64,000 nucleotides of DNA from Mucilaginibacter glaciei (GCF_014773245.1 NZ_JACWMX010000001.1:744001-808000), one strand, 5' to 3'. Positions 41,615 through 52,049 are shown, numbered from the stretch's first letter. Translations and numbers: made by a program. Notes: generated from the sequence alone by a model not told the origin.

Positions 41615-42562
41615 ATGAAACTATTCTCTTCGGTAAATGATGTTAAAGATGTACCGGCACTGGTCGCCGAAGCACTTCAATTAAAAAAAGACCCGTTTGC
41701 ATTCCAGCATTTAGGTAAGAATAAAACCTTGAGCCTTGTTTTCCTGAACCCAAGCCTGCGTACCCGTATGAGCACCCAAAAAGCCGGTGCTAACCTGGGC
41801 ATGAACGTGATTGTACTAAATATTGATAAAGAAGGCTGGGCGCTTGAACTGCGCGATGGTGTAATAATGAATGGCACCACAGTTGAGCATATCCGCGAAG
41901 CTGCAGGTGTAATGGGCGAATATTCTGACATCATCGGCGTACGTTCCTTCCCCGGTTTAAAAGACCGTGATGAAGATTACAGTGAAACCATTTTTAATAA
42001 ATTCGTAGAGTTTTGTAAGGTGCCGGTGGTAAGCCTTGAATCGGCCACTCGCCACCCTTTACAAAGCTTGGCCGACCTGGTTACGATCGAAGAATTGAAA
42101 ACCGTTAGTCGCCCCAAGGTTGTGCTCACTTGGGCACCGCATATAAAACCCCTGCCGCAGGCTGTGCCGAATTCTTTTGCCGAATGGATGTGTAAGGCTG
42201 ATGTTGATTTTACCATTGCCCACCCGGCAGGATACGGGCTTTGTGCCGATTTCACTAACAGCGCAATTATCACCCACAACCAGGATGAAGCGATTAAAGA
42301 TGCAGATTTTATTTACGTAAAAAACTGGTCGGCTTACGAGCCTTATGGCGCTATAACGGGCGGCAATGAAGACTGGATGCTCAATAACGATAAACTGAAG
42401 ATAGCACCAAAGGCAAAAATAATGCATTGCTTACCCGTTCGCCGTGATCTGGAACTATCATCAGAGATCCTGGACGGCCCGCAATCCGTTGTGATCCATG
42501 AAGCCGGTAACCGTGTTTGGGCTGCACAGGCTGTATTGAAACAAATGCTGGAAGTATTGTAA
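41615..42562 (+). CDS. argF': N-acyl-L-ornithine carbamoyltransferase
   Basis: A 315-residue transcarbamylase of the group specific for acylated ornithine. The carbamoyl-phosphate motif is SLRTR (residues 47-51). The region 80-93 (RDGVIMNGTTVEHI) is the loop that decides acyl specificity: known N-succinylornithine enzymes have Pro and N-acetylornithine enzymes have Glu at position 90, and here it is Val90. The citrulline-side motifs HCLPVRRD and WAAQAVL are normal for the group. It makes N-acyl-citrulline, which must later be deacylated; no deacylase gene is in the window. Acetyl or succinyl cannot be decided by eye. Confidence 0.9.
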   Translation: MKLFSSVNDVKDVPALVAEALQLKKDPFAFQHLGKNKTLSLVFLNPSLRTRMSTQKAGANLGMNVIVLNIDKEGWALELRDGVIMNGTTVEHIREAAGVMGEYSDIIGVRSFPGLKDRDEDYSETIFNKFVEFCKVPVVSLESATRHPLQSLADLVTIEELKTVSRPKVVLTWAPHIKPLPQAVPNSFAEWMCKADVDFTIAHPAGYGLCADFTNSAIITHNQDEAIKDADFIYVKNWSAYEPYGAITGGNEDWMLNNDKLKIAPKAKIMHCLPVRRDLELSSEILDGPQSVVIHEAGNRVWAAQAVLKQMLEVL

Positions 42563-42616
42563 CGGGGCTGATTTCCTATCTTTTGTCTTCAAGTCTTTTA
42601 TCTTAATTCTTTCACA

Positions 42617-43222
42617 ATGTACACGCCTAAATACAACCAGCTAACAGATCACCAACAGGCTGTTGATTTTATGCGGAAGTACAGCTTTGCTACTATCGTG
42701 ACAGTTGCTAACGGACTGCCGACCGCTACTCATCTTCCCTTCGTCGTGGAGCAGCGTGACGATCAAATCGTTTTAATTTCCCACTTTGCCAAAGCCAACC
42801 ATCAGGCTGTAGAGATTTTTGAATGCACGCCGCTGGTGATCTTTACCGAGCCGCACGCTTATATTTCGCCCACCCATTACGAGAAGGAACAAAACGTGCC
42901 CACCTGGAATTACATCGCGGTGCATGCATACGGAAAAGCGACACGGGTTGATAATGCCGCACAGGTTTTAGAAAAAACCATCGATTTTTATGAAGCAGCC
43001 TATTTAACGCAATGGAACTCACTCCCGCAGGAATATAAAACCAAAATGATGAACGGTATTGTTGCTTTCGAAATTATGGTGGATGATTTTCAGGGCAAAA
43101 GCAAACTCAGCCAGAACCGGTCATCCATCGAAAGAGAAAACATTGTGACAGCATTTGCAGCATCTAATGACCGTAATGAGCGGGACATAGCCGCCTACAT
43201 GCAAAAGCTAAAAGTCGACTAA
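42617..43222 (+). CDS. PaiB-family FMN-binding protein
   Basis: A 201-residue split-barrel flavin-binding protein of the PaiB (FMN-binding negative transcriptional regulator) family: TATHLPFVVEQ, LISHFAKANHQ, ISPTHYEKEQNVPTWNYIAVHAYGKA. PaiB was named for effects on sporulation and protease genes in Bacillus; an enzymatic flavin role is more likely here. It follows the transcarbamylase by 54 bp with a TCTTTTGTCTTC-rich spacer. It overlaps the convergent antiporter gene by 4 nt. Confidence 0.82.
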   Translation: MYTPKYNQLTDHQQAVDFMRKYSFATIVTVANGLPTATHLPFVVEQRDDQIVLISHFAKANHQAVEIFECTPLVIFTEPHAYISPTHYEKEQNVPTWNYIAVHAYGKATRVDNAAQVLEKTIDFYEAAYLTQWNSLPQEYKTKMMNGIVAFEIMVDDFQGKSKLSQNRSSIERENIVTAFAASNDRNERDIAAYMQKLKVD

Positions 43223-44460
43223 TCTTTTTTAAACGAAGCGTTAATCAGTTTGTTAAGCGTTAGACCCTGCACGATGATGGAGAATATCACCACAAAATAA
43301 GCCCCCGACTGGATCAAATGCCTGTATGGAGAATCGGGCAGTGCTAACGCAAGTGCTATAGAAATACCACCACGTAACCCCGCCCAGGTCAAAATATTTA
43401 CGCTGTTGTAATTTATGTTTAACGTTCTGCGCAAAAAGGTTAACGGTAGCATAATACTCAACCAACGTGCCACTAAAATGATAACGATGCTTATTCCGCC
43501 GGTTATCCAGTAGTTATTGATAAATGGTACGTTCACCATTTGCAAACCTATCATTACAAACAAAACTGCATTTAAAATCTCGTCAATAAGCGTCCAGAAC
43601 TGTTCCAATGCTTCATGCGACTTTTCTTTATGATCCGCGTTGATGGACCGCCCACCTACAAATAAACCCGCGGTAACCACCGCCAATGGGATAGAAAGAT
43701 GCAGGTAAGATGCCACAACAGAATCGAACATTACCAATCCCAGCGATACCAATACGATGGTTTGAAAATCGTTGATTGACTTCATCAGCCTGAATGCGGT
43801 GTAACCTGAAACTACACCTAAAGCAATACCTCCGAACACCTCCTGCACAAATAACAAACTTGCCTTAGCGAAATCGATATTCTGGCTGCTTGATTGTGTG
43901 ATCTCTAAAATGGTAATAAATAGTACCAGGCCAATGCCGTCGTTAAAAAGCGATTCGCCGGAGATAATGGTTTCGAGATTGGCCGGTAGTTTTGATCCTT
44001 TGATGATTGCTGCAACTGCCACAGGGTCGGTTGGTGACACTAATGCGCCAAAAAGAAGGCAGTATAATAAAGGGATATGTATATGTACAAAGCCCGATAC
44101 CAAGTAAAAGATAGCACCGAACAATGCAGAAGAAAGCAAAACACCAATAGTGCTCAGTATTAATATTGGCCGCATTTCCTTTTTTAACTTTTTGGTATCG
44201 AGGTTAAATGCCGTAGCGAATAGCAAAAAACCAAGCATTACATTTAACACCGTTGTAGAAAAATTGATGTTTTTTGCCAATCCGGTGAGGTACTTGGCTA
44301 TGTCAGGGTCAAGATGTTCCATTACCAATGTAATAACAGAACCTATAATAGCCAGTGTTACCACACCAATGGTGCCCGGCAGCTTTATAAAGCGGGCATT
44401 GATGTAAGAATATATAGCGCTTACTATGATCAGTAAAGCGATAATCTGAAAAAGATCCAT
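43219..44460 (-). CDS. Na+/H+ antiporter (CPA1 family)
   Basis: A 413-residue membrane protein with about 12 or 13 membrane segments, of the CPA1 sodium/proton exchanger family. The ion-binding residues are in GALVSPTDPVAVAAIIKGS and ESLFNDGIGLVLF (the ND motif), with GLRGGISIALALALP near the C-terminus. There is no long cytoplasmic tail or TrkA domain, so it is a short form. It converges on paiB and precedes the NDH-2 gene by 26 bp in the opposite transcription order. Confidence 0.93.
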   Translation of the reverse strand: MDLFQIIALLIIVSAIYSYINARFIKLPGTIGVVTLAIIGSVITLVMEHLDPDIAKYLTGLAKNINFSTTVLNVMLGFLLFATAFNLDTKKLKKEMRPILILSTIGVLLSSALFGAIFYLVSGFVHIHIPLLYCLLFGALVSPTDPVAVAAIIKGSKLPANLETIISGESLFNDGIGLVLFITILEITQSSSQNIDFAKASLLFVQEVFGGIALGVVSGYTAFRLMKSINDFQTIVLVSLGLVMFDSVVASYLHLSIPLAVVTAGLFVGGRSINADHKEKSHEALEQFWTLIDEILNAVLFVMIGLQMVNVPFINNYWITGGISIVIILVARWLSIMLPLTFLRRTLNINYNSVNILTWAGLRGGISIALALALPDSPYRHLIQSGAYFVVIFSIIVQGLTLNKLINASFKKD

Positions 44461-44486
44461 TCAAATAATTTAAAATAAAAAAGCGG

Positions 44487-45785
44487 CTACTTAGCCACCG
44501 GGTCGGTCATCATGGTGTTGGTATCAAAATGATGTACCACCATACGGTTATCGCTGTTGCGGGTAAAATAACCGATGGCCCAGTTAAAAAACACAATCGC
44601 TTTGTTGCTGAAACCAGCCAACGACAACAAGTGCACAAACATCCAGAGCAGCCACGCAAAAAATCCCTGGAACTTTAGCTTACCTAAATCGGCCACAGCC
44701 TTGTTGCGGCCAATGGTAGCCATAGTACCTAAATCGTGATATTTAAAAGGCGTTACAGGTTTGTTGTTGATAATATTCATCAAATTTACGGCCAAATGTT
44801 TGCCCTGCTGCAGAGCAACCTGTGCCACCCCCGGGAAACCGGTCGGGTTAGCCTCCGTTGTTACTGCCGATACATCACCAATAGCAAATACATTTTCATA
44901 TCCCTTAACCCTGTTGATTTCGTCGGTAGTAATGCGGGCACCTTTTGCAATCATTTCCGGCGGGATTCCGTCGGGCACTTCACCCCTTACGCCTGCCGCC
45001 CAAAGCACATTATGGGTAATTATTGTAGTGCCGTCGTCAATCTTTAACAAATGGCCGTCATAGCTGGACACATGCACACCATTATGGATAATCACACCCA
45101 TTTCTTCCAAAAACTTCTTCGCCTGTACAGAAGCCTCGGTCGACATTGCTGCAAGCAACTCATCTTTACCCTCTACCAGATAAACTTTCATATCCGCATC
45201 GCAAAGGCCGGGATAATCCTTACATAAAATATAGCGCCTCAATTCAGATAATGCTCCTGAGAGCTCCACACCTGTAGGCCCGCCACCAACCACTACAAAT
45301 GTGAGTAAGGCATCGCGTTCCGTTTTATCGGCAGTCACCAAAGCCTTTTCCAGATTTTGAAGCAGCAGGCTACGCATGTTTAGTGCCTCCGCAATATTTT
45401 TCATCGGCATGGTGTTGCGTTCCAACTCCTTGTTGCCAAAGTAATTGGTGTTGGCACCCGTAGCTATCACCAGGTAATCGTATGTAAAGTCGCCCAGATT
45501 CGTTAAAACAGTATTAGCAGTTGCATCTATCCGCTTTACTTCAGCCATATGGAAGGTGAAATTCTTTTGATGTGTAAAGAGTCGGCGGATAGGGAAACCG
45601 ATCGAATCGCCCTCTAACGCACCGGTTGCTACCTGGTAAAGTAAGGGCTGAAAAGTGTGATAGTTATGTTTATCTAATAATAAAACCTCAACCGGCTCAT
45701 TCTTTAACTTTTTTGCCAGTTGTACGCCGCCGAAACCGCCGCCTATGATAATTATACGCGGTGTTGCATTTTGTTTTTTATCCAT
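44487..45785 (-). CDS. ndh: Type II NADH dehydrogenase (NDH-2)
   Basis: A 432-residue FAD-dependent oxidoreductase. FAD motif IIIGGGFGGVQLAKKL (from about residue 11), NADH-binding VVVGGGPTGVELSGALSEL (about 165), FAD-tail FAIGDVSAVTT. The C-terminal third has hydrophobic helices (FFAWLLWMFVHLLSLAGF) that anchor it to the membrane. NDH-2 oxidises NADH and reduces quinone without pumping ions. The gene precedes the antiporter gene by 26 bp, so the two may be one operon; an NADH/Na+ link is only suggestive. Confidence 0.9.
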   Translation of the reverse strand: MDKKQNATPRIIIIGGGFGGVQLAKKLKNEPVEVLLLDKHNYHTFQPLLYQVATGALEGDSIGFPIRRLFTHQKNFTFHMAEVKRIDATANTVLTNLGDFTYDYLVIATGANTNYFGNKELERNTMPMKNIAEALNMRSLLLQNLEKALVTADKTERDALLTFVVVGGGPTGVELSGALSELRRYILCKDYPGLCDADMKVYLVEGKDELLAAMSTEASVQAKKFLEEMGVIIHNGVHVSSYDGHLLKIDDGTTIITHNVLWAAGVRGEVPDGIPPEMIAKGARITTDEINRVKGYENVFAIGDVSAVTTEANPTGFPGVAQVALQQGKHLAVNLMNIINNKPVTPFKYHDLGTMATIGRNKAVADLGKLKFQGFFAWLLWMFVHLLSLAGFSNKAIVFFNWAIGYFTRNSDNRMVVHHFDTNTMMTDPVAK

Positions 45786-45951
45786 ATTTAATTTGCCTGC
45801 TGCAAATTAACAATTAAACAGCCGGTATGTGTTTAGCTCTTAACAGGGTAATGAGAATATGTGTTTTAACCGACAATGATTTTAAGGTGATTATCCACCT
45901 CCATCACCTAAATTTTCCCTATAATTGCTATTGAACTTATATAGAATTAGT

Positions 45952-46743
45952 ATGCCAGTGCTGCACATCATCAAAATAGGCGGGAATGTGATTGATAATT
46001 CCGAGAACCTACACAGGTTCCTGAAAGATTTTACCGCGCTTGACGGCGATAAAATACTGGTACATGGCGGTGGAAAGGTGGCTACCCAAATCTCTGAAAA
46101 CATGGGCATCGAAGCTAAACTGGTTGATGGCCGCCGCATTACCGATATCGATACTTTACGCGTGGTTACCATGGTTTACGCAGGGCTCATTAACAAAAAT
46201 ATCGTAGCGCAATTACAACGTTACGGTAACAACGCCATTGGCTTGACTGGTGCCGACGGTGATTTTATCCGTGCTAAAAAGCGACCCGTTAAAACGATAG
46301 ATTATGGTTTCGCCGGCGATATATTTGAAGGATCAATTAATCCGGAAAACATAGCTAAACTGTTGGATAGTGGCTTCACCCCCGTTTTTTGCGCGTTGAC
46401 GCATGATGGCGAGGGCCAGATGCTAAACACCAATGCAGATACGATTGCGTCCGCACTGGCGGTAGCACTTTCAAAGCTGTATGAAACCACCTTGGTATAC
46501 TGCTTTGAAAAAAAAGGCGTTTTGCAGGATATTAATGACGAGGATTCGCTGATACGAGAGATAGACCCGGAACGGTACGAAAAATTAAAAACAGAGCAGA
46601 TCATTCATAGCGGCATGCTGCCAAAAATGGATAATGCCTTCACCGCCATATCGTGTGGGGTAAAAGCGGTTATCATCGGCCATTCTGACGATTTAGGTCA
46701 GCTGAAGAGTAAAAAAGGGTTTGGTACCCGTTTAAGTAAATAA
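45952..46743 (+). CDS. argB: Acetylglutamate kinase
   Basis: A 263-residue amino acid kinase phosphorylating N-acyl-glutamate. KIGGNVID is the phosphate-binding start and LVHGGGK and LTGADGDFI are family sequences; KKGVLQ and GSHSG-like IHSGMLPKMD are the nucleotide side. The ATG at 45952 is chosen because the first beta strand begins there; an upstream ATG (45925) adds nine residues. It is separated from the other arg genes by the antiporter and NDH-2 genes and is followed at once by proC (4-bp gap). Confidence 0.95.
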   Translation: MPVLHIIKIGGNVIDNSENLHRFLKDFTALDGDKILVHGGGKVATQISENMGIEAKLVDGRRITDIDTLRVVTMVYAGLINKNIVAQLQRYGNNAIGLTGADGDFIRAKKRPVKTIDYGFAGDIFEGSINPENIAKLLDSGFTPVFCALTHDGEGQMLNTNADTIASALAVALSKLYETTLVYCFEKKGVLQDINDEDSLIREIDPERYEKLKTEQIIHSGMLPKMDNAFTAISCGVKAVIIGHSDDLGQLKSKKGFGTRLSK

Positions 46744-46747
46744 TAAC

Positions 46748-47563
46748 ATGGAAACACAACAGCATATAGCTATTTTAGGCAGCGGCAACATCGGTTTGGC
46801 ATTGGCAAAAGGCTTGGTTAAGGCCGGGATCTTTACCCCGCAGCAAATTACCCTCACCCGCCGCAATGTGGCTGCCTTATCTGTATTAGCCGCCGAAGGT
46901 TACAATGTTACAGCCGATAATGCCGAAGCGGTTACCAAAGCCGACATAGTAGTGTTGGCTATACTGCCACAGCAATTAAACAAATTGCTTGATGAAATAA
47001 AACCCGCGGCTAACCAGACAAAGCATCTGCTTATCTCAGTCGTATCAGGTGTAAGCTGCCAGGATATCCGCAACCAGCTGGCTTTAGATGTGCAGGTGAT
47101 CCGCGCCATGCCTAATACCGCCATTGCCATTGGCCAAAGCATGACCTGTATCGCCACCGATAATGCATCAGCGGCAAATGTTAGCCTCGTAAAATCACTT
47201 TTTGATACCGTTGGCGTAAGTATCCAGATCAACGAAGAACTGATGACATCGGCCACTGCTTTATGTGCCTGTGGTATTGCCTTCTTTTTAAGATCTATCC
47301 GCGCTGCATCACAAGGTGGTACAGAAATTGGTTTCCACGCGCATGATGCCTTAAAGATGGCCGCGCAAACGGCCAAAGGTGCTGCCGATCTGTTATTACA
47401 ACTTGCCTCACATCCCGAGCAAGAGATTGATAAGGTAACTTCGCCCAAAGGTTGCACCATTGCCGGGTTAAACGAAATGGAACACAACGGCTTCAGCTCG
47501 GCTATGATAAAAGGCATTAAGGTATCTGCCGAAAAAGCAGGGGCATTATACAAAAGCGAATAA
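46748..47563 (+). CDS. proC: Pyrroline-5-carboxylate reductase
   Basis: A 271-residue NADPH-dependent enzyme making proline from pyrroline-5-carboxylate. Rossmann motif IAILGSGNIGLALAKGLVKAG, then RAMPNTAIAIGQSMT and the C-terminal dimerisation part SPKGCTIAGLNEMEHNGFSSA are typical. It forms a pair with argB, with four bases between the genes, which links glutamate-derived proline and arginine synthesis. Confidence 0.95.
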   Translation: METQQHIAILGSGNIGLALAKGLVKAGIFTPQQITLTRRNVAALSVLAAEGYNVTADNAEAVTKADIVVLAILPQQLNKLLDEIKPAANQTKHLLISVVSGVSCQDIRNQLALDVQVIRAMPNTAIAIGQSMTCIATDNASAANVSLVKSLFDTVGVSIQINEELMTSATALCACGIAFFLRSIRAASQGGTEIGFHAHDALKMAAQTAKGAADLLLQLASHPEQEIDKVTSPKGCTIAGLNEMEHNGFSSAMIKGIKVSAEKAGALYKSE

Positions 47564-47631
47564 ACTGTAACTTTTTCATATCAGAAACCCCTCAAAGCTA
47601 TTTTTTTAGCATATTTAAGGGTTAAAGTTTG

Positions 47632-50445
47632 ATGAATATGAAAAAATTATTACTCTCTGTACTCTTATTGTCGGCAATTAGTGCTTTCTCTCAAAAAGTA
47701 TCAAAAAAGCCGCTCGACCATTCCGTTTATGATGGCTGGCAAAATATTGCTAACGAACGCATCAGTAACGATGGTAAATACATTATGTATGTGGTGAAAC
47801 CCCAGGAGGGCGATGCCAACTTGATCATTACCGATAGTAAGAACAGTAGTAAATTTATTATCCCCCGTGCTGATACCGCGCGGATGACCGCCGACTCTAA
47901 ATATTCGGCCTTTCTGATCAGGCCATTCTTCAAGGACACCCGGATGGCTAAGATCAAAAAGAAAAAGCCTGCGGAGTTCCCTAAAGATACGTTGGGTATC
48001 ATAGTATTAGGCAAAAACACCGTCGAGAAGATCCCTGCCATACGCTCATTTAAAATCGCGGAAAAGGCATCGGTAATCGCTTACCTAACGCCTGCCGATA
48101 CGCTTAAAAAGCCCATCGCATCAGATACTTCTAAAAAAGCGGTAGCTACTACCATTGCCCCTCCAACTCGCGATGGTGCCGAACTGGTAGTGAAGCAGCT
48201 GGCAAATGGCAAAAACCGTACCTTCAAATACGTAACGGAATATCAGCTGAGCAAGAACGGTAAATTTCTAGCGTATTCTGTTACCGCTCCGCGGAAATCA
48301 AAAGATGTAAAATCAGGTTTATTTGTCTACGATATTGATAAAGATACTTTAAAGGCCGTGAGCCTTGGCCGTGGCAATTACCGTAATATAATATTTGACG
48401 ATGCCGCCAAGCAATTGGCCTTTACAGCCGAAAAGAATCCCGAGAAAGCACAGGTGAAACCATTTAAACTGTATTATTATCAAATTGGTAAGGATAGCGC
48501 AAATGTTATTGCTGCGCCAAACTCTGCCGGCATGCCTGGTAAATGGGCTGTAAGCGGCGACGGCCGCGTATATTTCAGCAAAACAGGCGGCAACCTTTTC
48601 TTTGGTACCGCTCCTATCCCTAAACCGGCTGATACAACTATTGTTGATTTTGAAGTTGCCCGCCTGGATATCTGGAATTATAAGGATGATTACCTGCAGC
48701 CACAACAATTAAAAAACCTGCAGCGCGAATTAAAACGCAGTTACCTGGCAGTTATACGCCCGATGGATGCCGATAAAAAGCTAATCCAGTTAGCTGATGT
48801 GAATATCCAGAACGTATCAATAGCTGATAACAGTGATGCACCTTACGCTTTGGGTTTAACAGATACCGGCTCGCGCGTACAATCGCAATGGGAAGGTAGT
48901 AGCAACCAGGTGGCCTACCTGATCGATTTAAAAACAGGCGAACGTAAGCTTATCAACAGTCGTTTAAAAGGCCGTTACAGCATTTCTCCAGATGGTAAAT
49001 ACGTATTGTGGTTTGATTCAAAAGAACAAAACTGGCACAGCTACGCCGTAGCTACAGGCAAAAAACTAAACCTTACCGCATCATTAAGAGTAAAGTTTGG
49101 TGATGAGGATAACGATGTACCAGACGACCCGAACGCTTATGGCGTAGCAGACTGGACACAGGGCGATAAAGAAGTGCTGATCTATGATCGATATGATATT
49201 TGGAGCATTAACCCGGAAACCGGCGTGGCAAGCAATTTTACCAATGGTGTTGGCCGCAAAAACAAGCTGGATTTTAGGTATAACAGTACAGATCCTGAAG
49301 AAAAGTTTATCCCTAATAAAAAGGTGCTTTGGCTCATCGTGCAAAATGAAGACAATAAACAATGGGGTTATTATAAAAAACAGATCGGTACGTTTAGTAC
49401 GCCTATTAAAGTTGTAACGGCGCCCATAAGCTATAGCGGTTTGCAGAAGGCTAAAAACGCAAACACTTTTGTATACACCAAAGCTAATTATGTGCAATCG
49501 CCGGATCTGTATGTATCTGCCGACCTGAAGAAAGAAACGAAATTGAGCGCGCTTAATCCGCAACAAAGCGAATACAATTGGGGTACCGCCGAATTGGTTC
49601 AATGGACAACACCAAAAGGTTACAAATCAAAGGGTATCCTATACAAACCGGAAGATTTTGATCCGGCTAAAAAGTACCCGATGATCGCCTATTTTTATGA
49701 AAAACTCACCGACGGCTTATATGCATACCAGGCACCTGCCCCTACGCCTTCACGTTTGCCAATCTCTTGGTTTGTGAGCAACGGTTATTTGGTGTTTGCG
49801 CCTGATATTAGCTACGAGGCAGGCCACCCGGGCGCATCGGCAGTAGAATTCATTAACTCTGGTGTGGAAGCTTTAAAGAAAAACCCTTGGGTTGACGGGG
49901 CGCATATAGGCATACAAGGCCAAAGCTGGGGAGGTTACCAGGTGGCATACCTGATCACCCAAACCAATATGTATGCGGCCGCATGGGCTGGTGCACCTGT
50001 TGCTAATATGACATCTGCTTATGGTGGTATCCGTTGGGAAAGCGGTGTAAACCGCCAGTTCCAGTACGAAAAAACACAGAGCCGTATCGGTGCCAGTTTG
50101 TGGGATAAGCCGCAACTATATATCGAAAACTCTCCGCTTTTTCAGTTGCCTAAAGTAAATACCCCGGTAGTTATTATGAGTAACGATGCAGATGGTGCTG
50201 TACCATGGTACCAGGGTATTGAAATGTTTACAGCTTTACGCAGATTGAATAAGCCGGTATGGTTGTTACAGTACAATGATGAAGCACATAACCTGGTAAA
50301 ACGCCAAAACCGCAAGGATATCTCTATCCGCGAGGCGCAATTCTTTGATCACTTTTTGAAGGGTGCCCCAATGCCGGTATGGCTGGCAACGGGTGTACCT
50401 GCTGTTGATAAGGGTAAAGATTGGGGCTTCGAATTGGTGAAATAA
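47632..50445 (+). CDS. Secreted S9-family peptidase
   Basis: A 937-residue peptidase with a signal peptide ([18 protein letters not shown]). A long N-terminal beta-propeller part is followed by an alpha/beta-hydrolase with Ser765 in [15 protein letters not shown]; the Asp is in [18 protein letters not shown] and the His in [16 protein letters not shown], the order of prolyl oligopeptidases. About 120 residues longer than DPP4-type proteins, as in many Bacteroidota. ATG 47632 or 47638 can be the start. It is the second S9 peptidase of the window; the two are only distantly alike. Confidence 0.9.
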   Translation: MNMKKLLLSVLLLSAISAFSQKVSKKPLDHSVYDGWQNIANERISNDGKYIMYVVKPQEGDANLIITDSKNSSKFIIPRADTARMTADSKYSAFLIRPFFKDTRMAKIKKKKPAEFPKDTLGIIVLGKNTVEKIPAIRSFKIAEKASVIAYLTPADTLKKPIASDTSKKAVATTIAPPTRDGAELVVKQLANGKNRTFKYVTEYQLSKNGKFLAYSVTAPRKSKDVKSGLFVYDIDKDTLKAVSLGRGNYRNIIFDDAAKQLAFTAEKNPEKAQVKPFKLYYYQIGKDSANVIAAPNSAGMPGKWAVSGDGRVYFSKTGGNLFFGTAPIPKPADTTIVDFEVARLDIWNYKDDYLQPQQLKNLQRELKRSYLAVIRPMDADKKLIQLADVNIQNVSIADNSDAPYALGLTDTGSRVQSQWEGSSNQVAYLIDLKTGERKLINSRLKGRYSISPDGKYVLWFDSKEQNWHSYAVATGKKLNLTASLRVKFGDEDNDVPDDPNAYGVADWTQGDKEVLIYDRYDIWSINPETGVASNFTNGVGRKNKLDFRYNSTDPEEKFIPNKKVLWLIVQNEDNKQWGYYKKQIGTFSTPIKVVTAPISYSGLQKAKNANTFVYTKANYVQSPDLYVSADLKKETKLSALNPQQSEYNWGTAELVQWTTPKGYKSKGILYKPEDFDPAKKYPMIAYFYEKLTDGLYAYQAPAPTPSRLPISWFVSNGYLVFAPDISYEAGHPGASAVEFINSGVEALKKNPWVDGAHIGIQGQSWGGYQVAYLITQTNMYAAAWAGAPVANMTSAYGGIRWESGVNRQFQYEKTQSRIGASLWDKPQLYIENSPLFQLPKVNTPVVIMSNDADGAVPWYQGIEMFTALRRLNKPVWLLQYNDEAHNLVKRQNRKDISIREAQFFDHFLKGAPMPVWLATGVPAVDKGKDWGFELVK

Positions 50446-50545
50446 CAGTACAATGCAGCCGTGTGCAGTTTCAAGATCTAACCATGGATAAGCCTAATGT
50501 GCGTGTTTAAATAAAAAGTGAGATAATTAAAATCTTGATAATGAG

Positions 50546-50599
50546 GTGTTCATATTTGTTCACGATGTTCATGCGGTGAACGTGAACAAATATGAACAC
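50546..50599. repeat. 54-bp exact palindrome with TGTTCA/TGAACA units
   Basis: The 19-nt arms GTGTTCATATTTGTTCACG (50546-50564) and its exact reverse complement (50581-50599) flank a 16-nt loop. Within the element TGTTCA occurs three times and its complement TGAACA/TGAAC three times. It lies between the convergent S9 peptidase and gpmA genes. It may act as a terminator without a good T-run, or be a structured repeat. Confidence 0.75.
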
Positions 50600-50662
50600 T
50601 TTCTAACTCACCCCTGCCACAATTCTCTAATAAAAAAGTTGCAGATGGACAATCGCTCAAGT

Positions 50663-51352
50663 TTACCTTAAATAATATTGATTGATCTTATCCAGATGAT
50701 CATCTAATTCATAGATCCAGGGTGTTGCTGTAGGAATTTCTAACTTGGTTACTTCCTCATCGCTCAAATGTTCGATGTACTGGATTAAAGCCCGCAGGCT
50801 GTTGCCATGCGCGCAAATAATCACCTTTTTTCCGTCGCGTATGGCGGGCACTATGTGTTCATGCCAAAAGGGTAAGGCCCTGTCCATCGTTTCGCTTAAA
50901 TTTTCTGTTAGCGGCAGTTCACGATAGGTCAAATCGTTATAACGTAAGTAATGACCGGGAAAGCGTTTATCCTGCTCGGTAATAGCAGGCGGATGCTCGT
51001 GCGGGTCGCGGCGCCATTTGTGTACTTGCTCTTCGCCATATTTTTCAATGGTTTCCGCTTTGTTTAACCCTTGCAGTGCGCCGTAAAAACGCTCATTTAA
51101 TCGCCACGATTTACGTACCGGGATCCATAGATGATCCAGTTCTTCCAGTACGAAATGCATGGTTTTAATAGACCTTTTTAATACAGATGTAAAACCGATA
51201 TCAAACGTATAACCGTTTTCGGCTAACAACTTCCCTGCATTTTGGGCCTGCAACAAACCATCGGCCGAAAGATCTACATCCTCCCAACCCGTAAATCTGT
51301 CCTCTTTATTAAAGACGCTTTCGCCGTGGCGAATCAATACCAGTTTCTGCAT
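50663..51352 (-). CDS. gpmA: 2,3-bisphosphoglycerate-dependent phosphoglycerate mutase
   Basis: A 229-residue glycolytic mutase interconverting 3- and 2-phosphoglycerate. The phosphohistidine motif LIRHGESVFNKEDRFTGW is at residues 5-22, and the second His is in IICAHGNSLRALIQY. PHEHPPAI and RYNDLTYRELPLTENL are typical of GpmA. The length is slightly short of E. coli GpmA (250). A single gene with no visible neighbour link. Confidence 0.95.
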   Translation of the reverse strand: MQKLVLIRHGESVFNKEDRFTGWEDVDLSADGLLQAQNAGKLLAENGYTFDIGFTSVLKRSIKTMHFVLEELDHLWIPVRKSWRLNERFYGALQGLNKAETIEKYGEEQVHKWRRDPHEHPPAITEQDKRFPGHYLRYNDLTYRELPLTENLSETMDRALPFWHEHIVPAIRDGKKVIICAHGNSLRALIQYIEHLSDEEVTKLEIPTATPWIYELDDHLDKINQYYLR

Positions 51353-51455
51353 ATATTTACTAACGCCCGTTATAACCTCAGAGTTTAAAATAATTGCTAA
51401 TTAACTCTATTTAAGTTAGATTGCGTTCATAAACCAAATTTAAATCTTTCCTGAT

Positions 51456-52049
51456 ATGATACCTACTGAACCTGTTTTGGTAAAAGATGGCATTGCCAAC
51501 CCGGCCCCGCTTGGGCTTTGCGCATTCGGCATGACCACCGTTTTGTTAAACATCCACAACGCCTGTTTTTTTGAAATGAATACTATGATCCTGGCAATGG
51601 GGATATTTTACGGCGGACTGGCACAGGTTATAGCCGGAATTATTGAATCGAAAAAGAATAACACTTTTGGGTTAACGGCCTTTACCTCTTACGGTTTTTT
51701 CTGGCTCTCGTTAGTGGGCCTTTTAGTGATGCCCAAATTAGGATGGGGCTCAAAACCATCTGAATTAAGTATGTGCTGTTATTTAGGCATTTGGGGGCTG
51801 TTTACCTTTTGTTTATTTTTTGGAACCTTAAAATTGAACAGGGCACTGCAATTTGTGTTCGGCTCATTAACTATCTTATTCTTTTTATTGGCTTTGGGCG
51901 ATGCTACGGGCAACCCCGATATTAAAAAAATTGCGGGTTATGAAGGTATTATTTGCGGTCTTTCGGCAATTTATACTGGTATTGCCGGTGTTTTGAACGA
52001 AGTTTATTGCCGTACAGTTATGCCCATCGGAACTGTTGAGGCAAGGTAA
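51456..52049 (+). CDS. Acetate uptake transporter (GPR1/FUN34/YaaH family)
   Basis: A 197-residue membrane protein with six membrane segments. The family signature NPAPLGL is at residues about 17-23, and the Asn-rich [13 protein letters not shown], the narrow-channel [12 protein letters not shown] and [15 protein letters not shown] follow. E. coli SatP of this family takes up acetate and succinate. Here acetate or related anions is the likely substrate. It stands alone between gpmA (divergent) and the AHSA1 gene (31-bp gap, perhaps co-transcribed). Confidence 0.88.
   Translation: MIPTEPVLVKDGIANPAPLGLCAFGMTTVLLNIHNACFFEMNTMILAMGIFYGGLAQVIAGIIESKKNNTFGLTAFTSYGFFWLSLVGLLVMPKLGWGSKPSELSMCCYLGIWGLFTFCLFFGTLKLNRALQFVFGSLTILFFLLALGDATGNPDIKKIAGYEGIICGLSAIYTGIAGVLNEVYCRTVMPIGTVEAR

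Noticed and set aside
50546..50599. Operator for a nearby promoter
   Set aside because: The palindrome lies between two 3' ends (S9 peptidase and gpmA), so a promoter operator is unlikely; listed as repeat or terminator.
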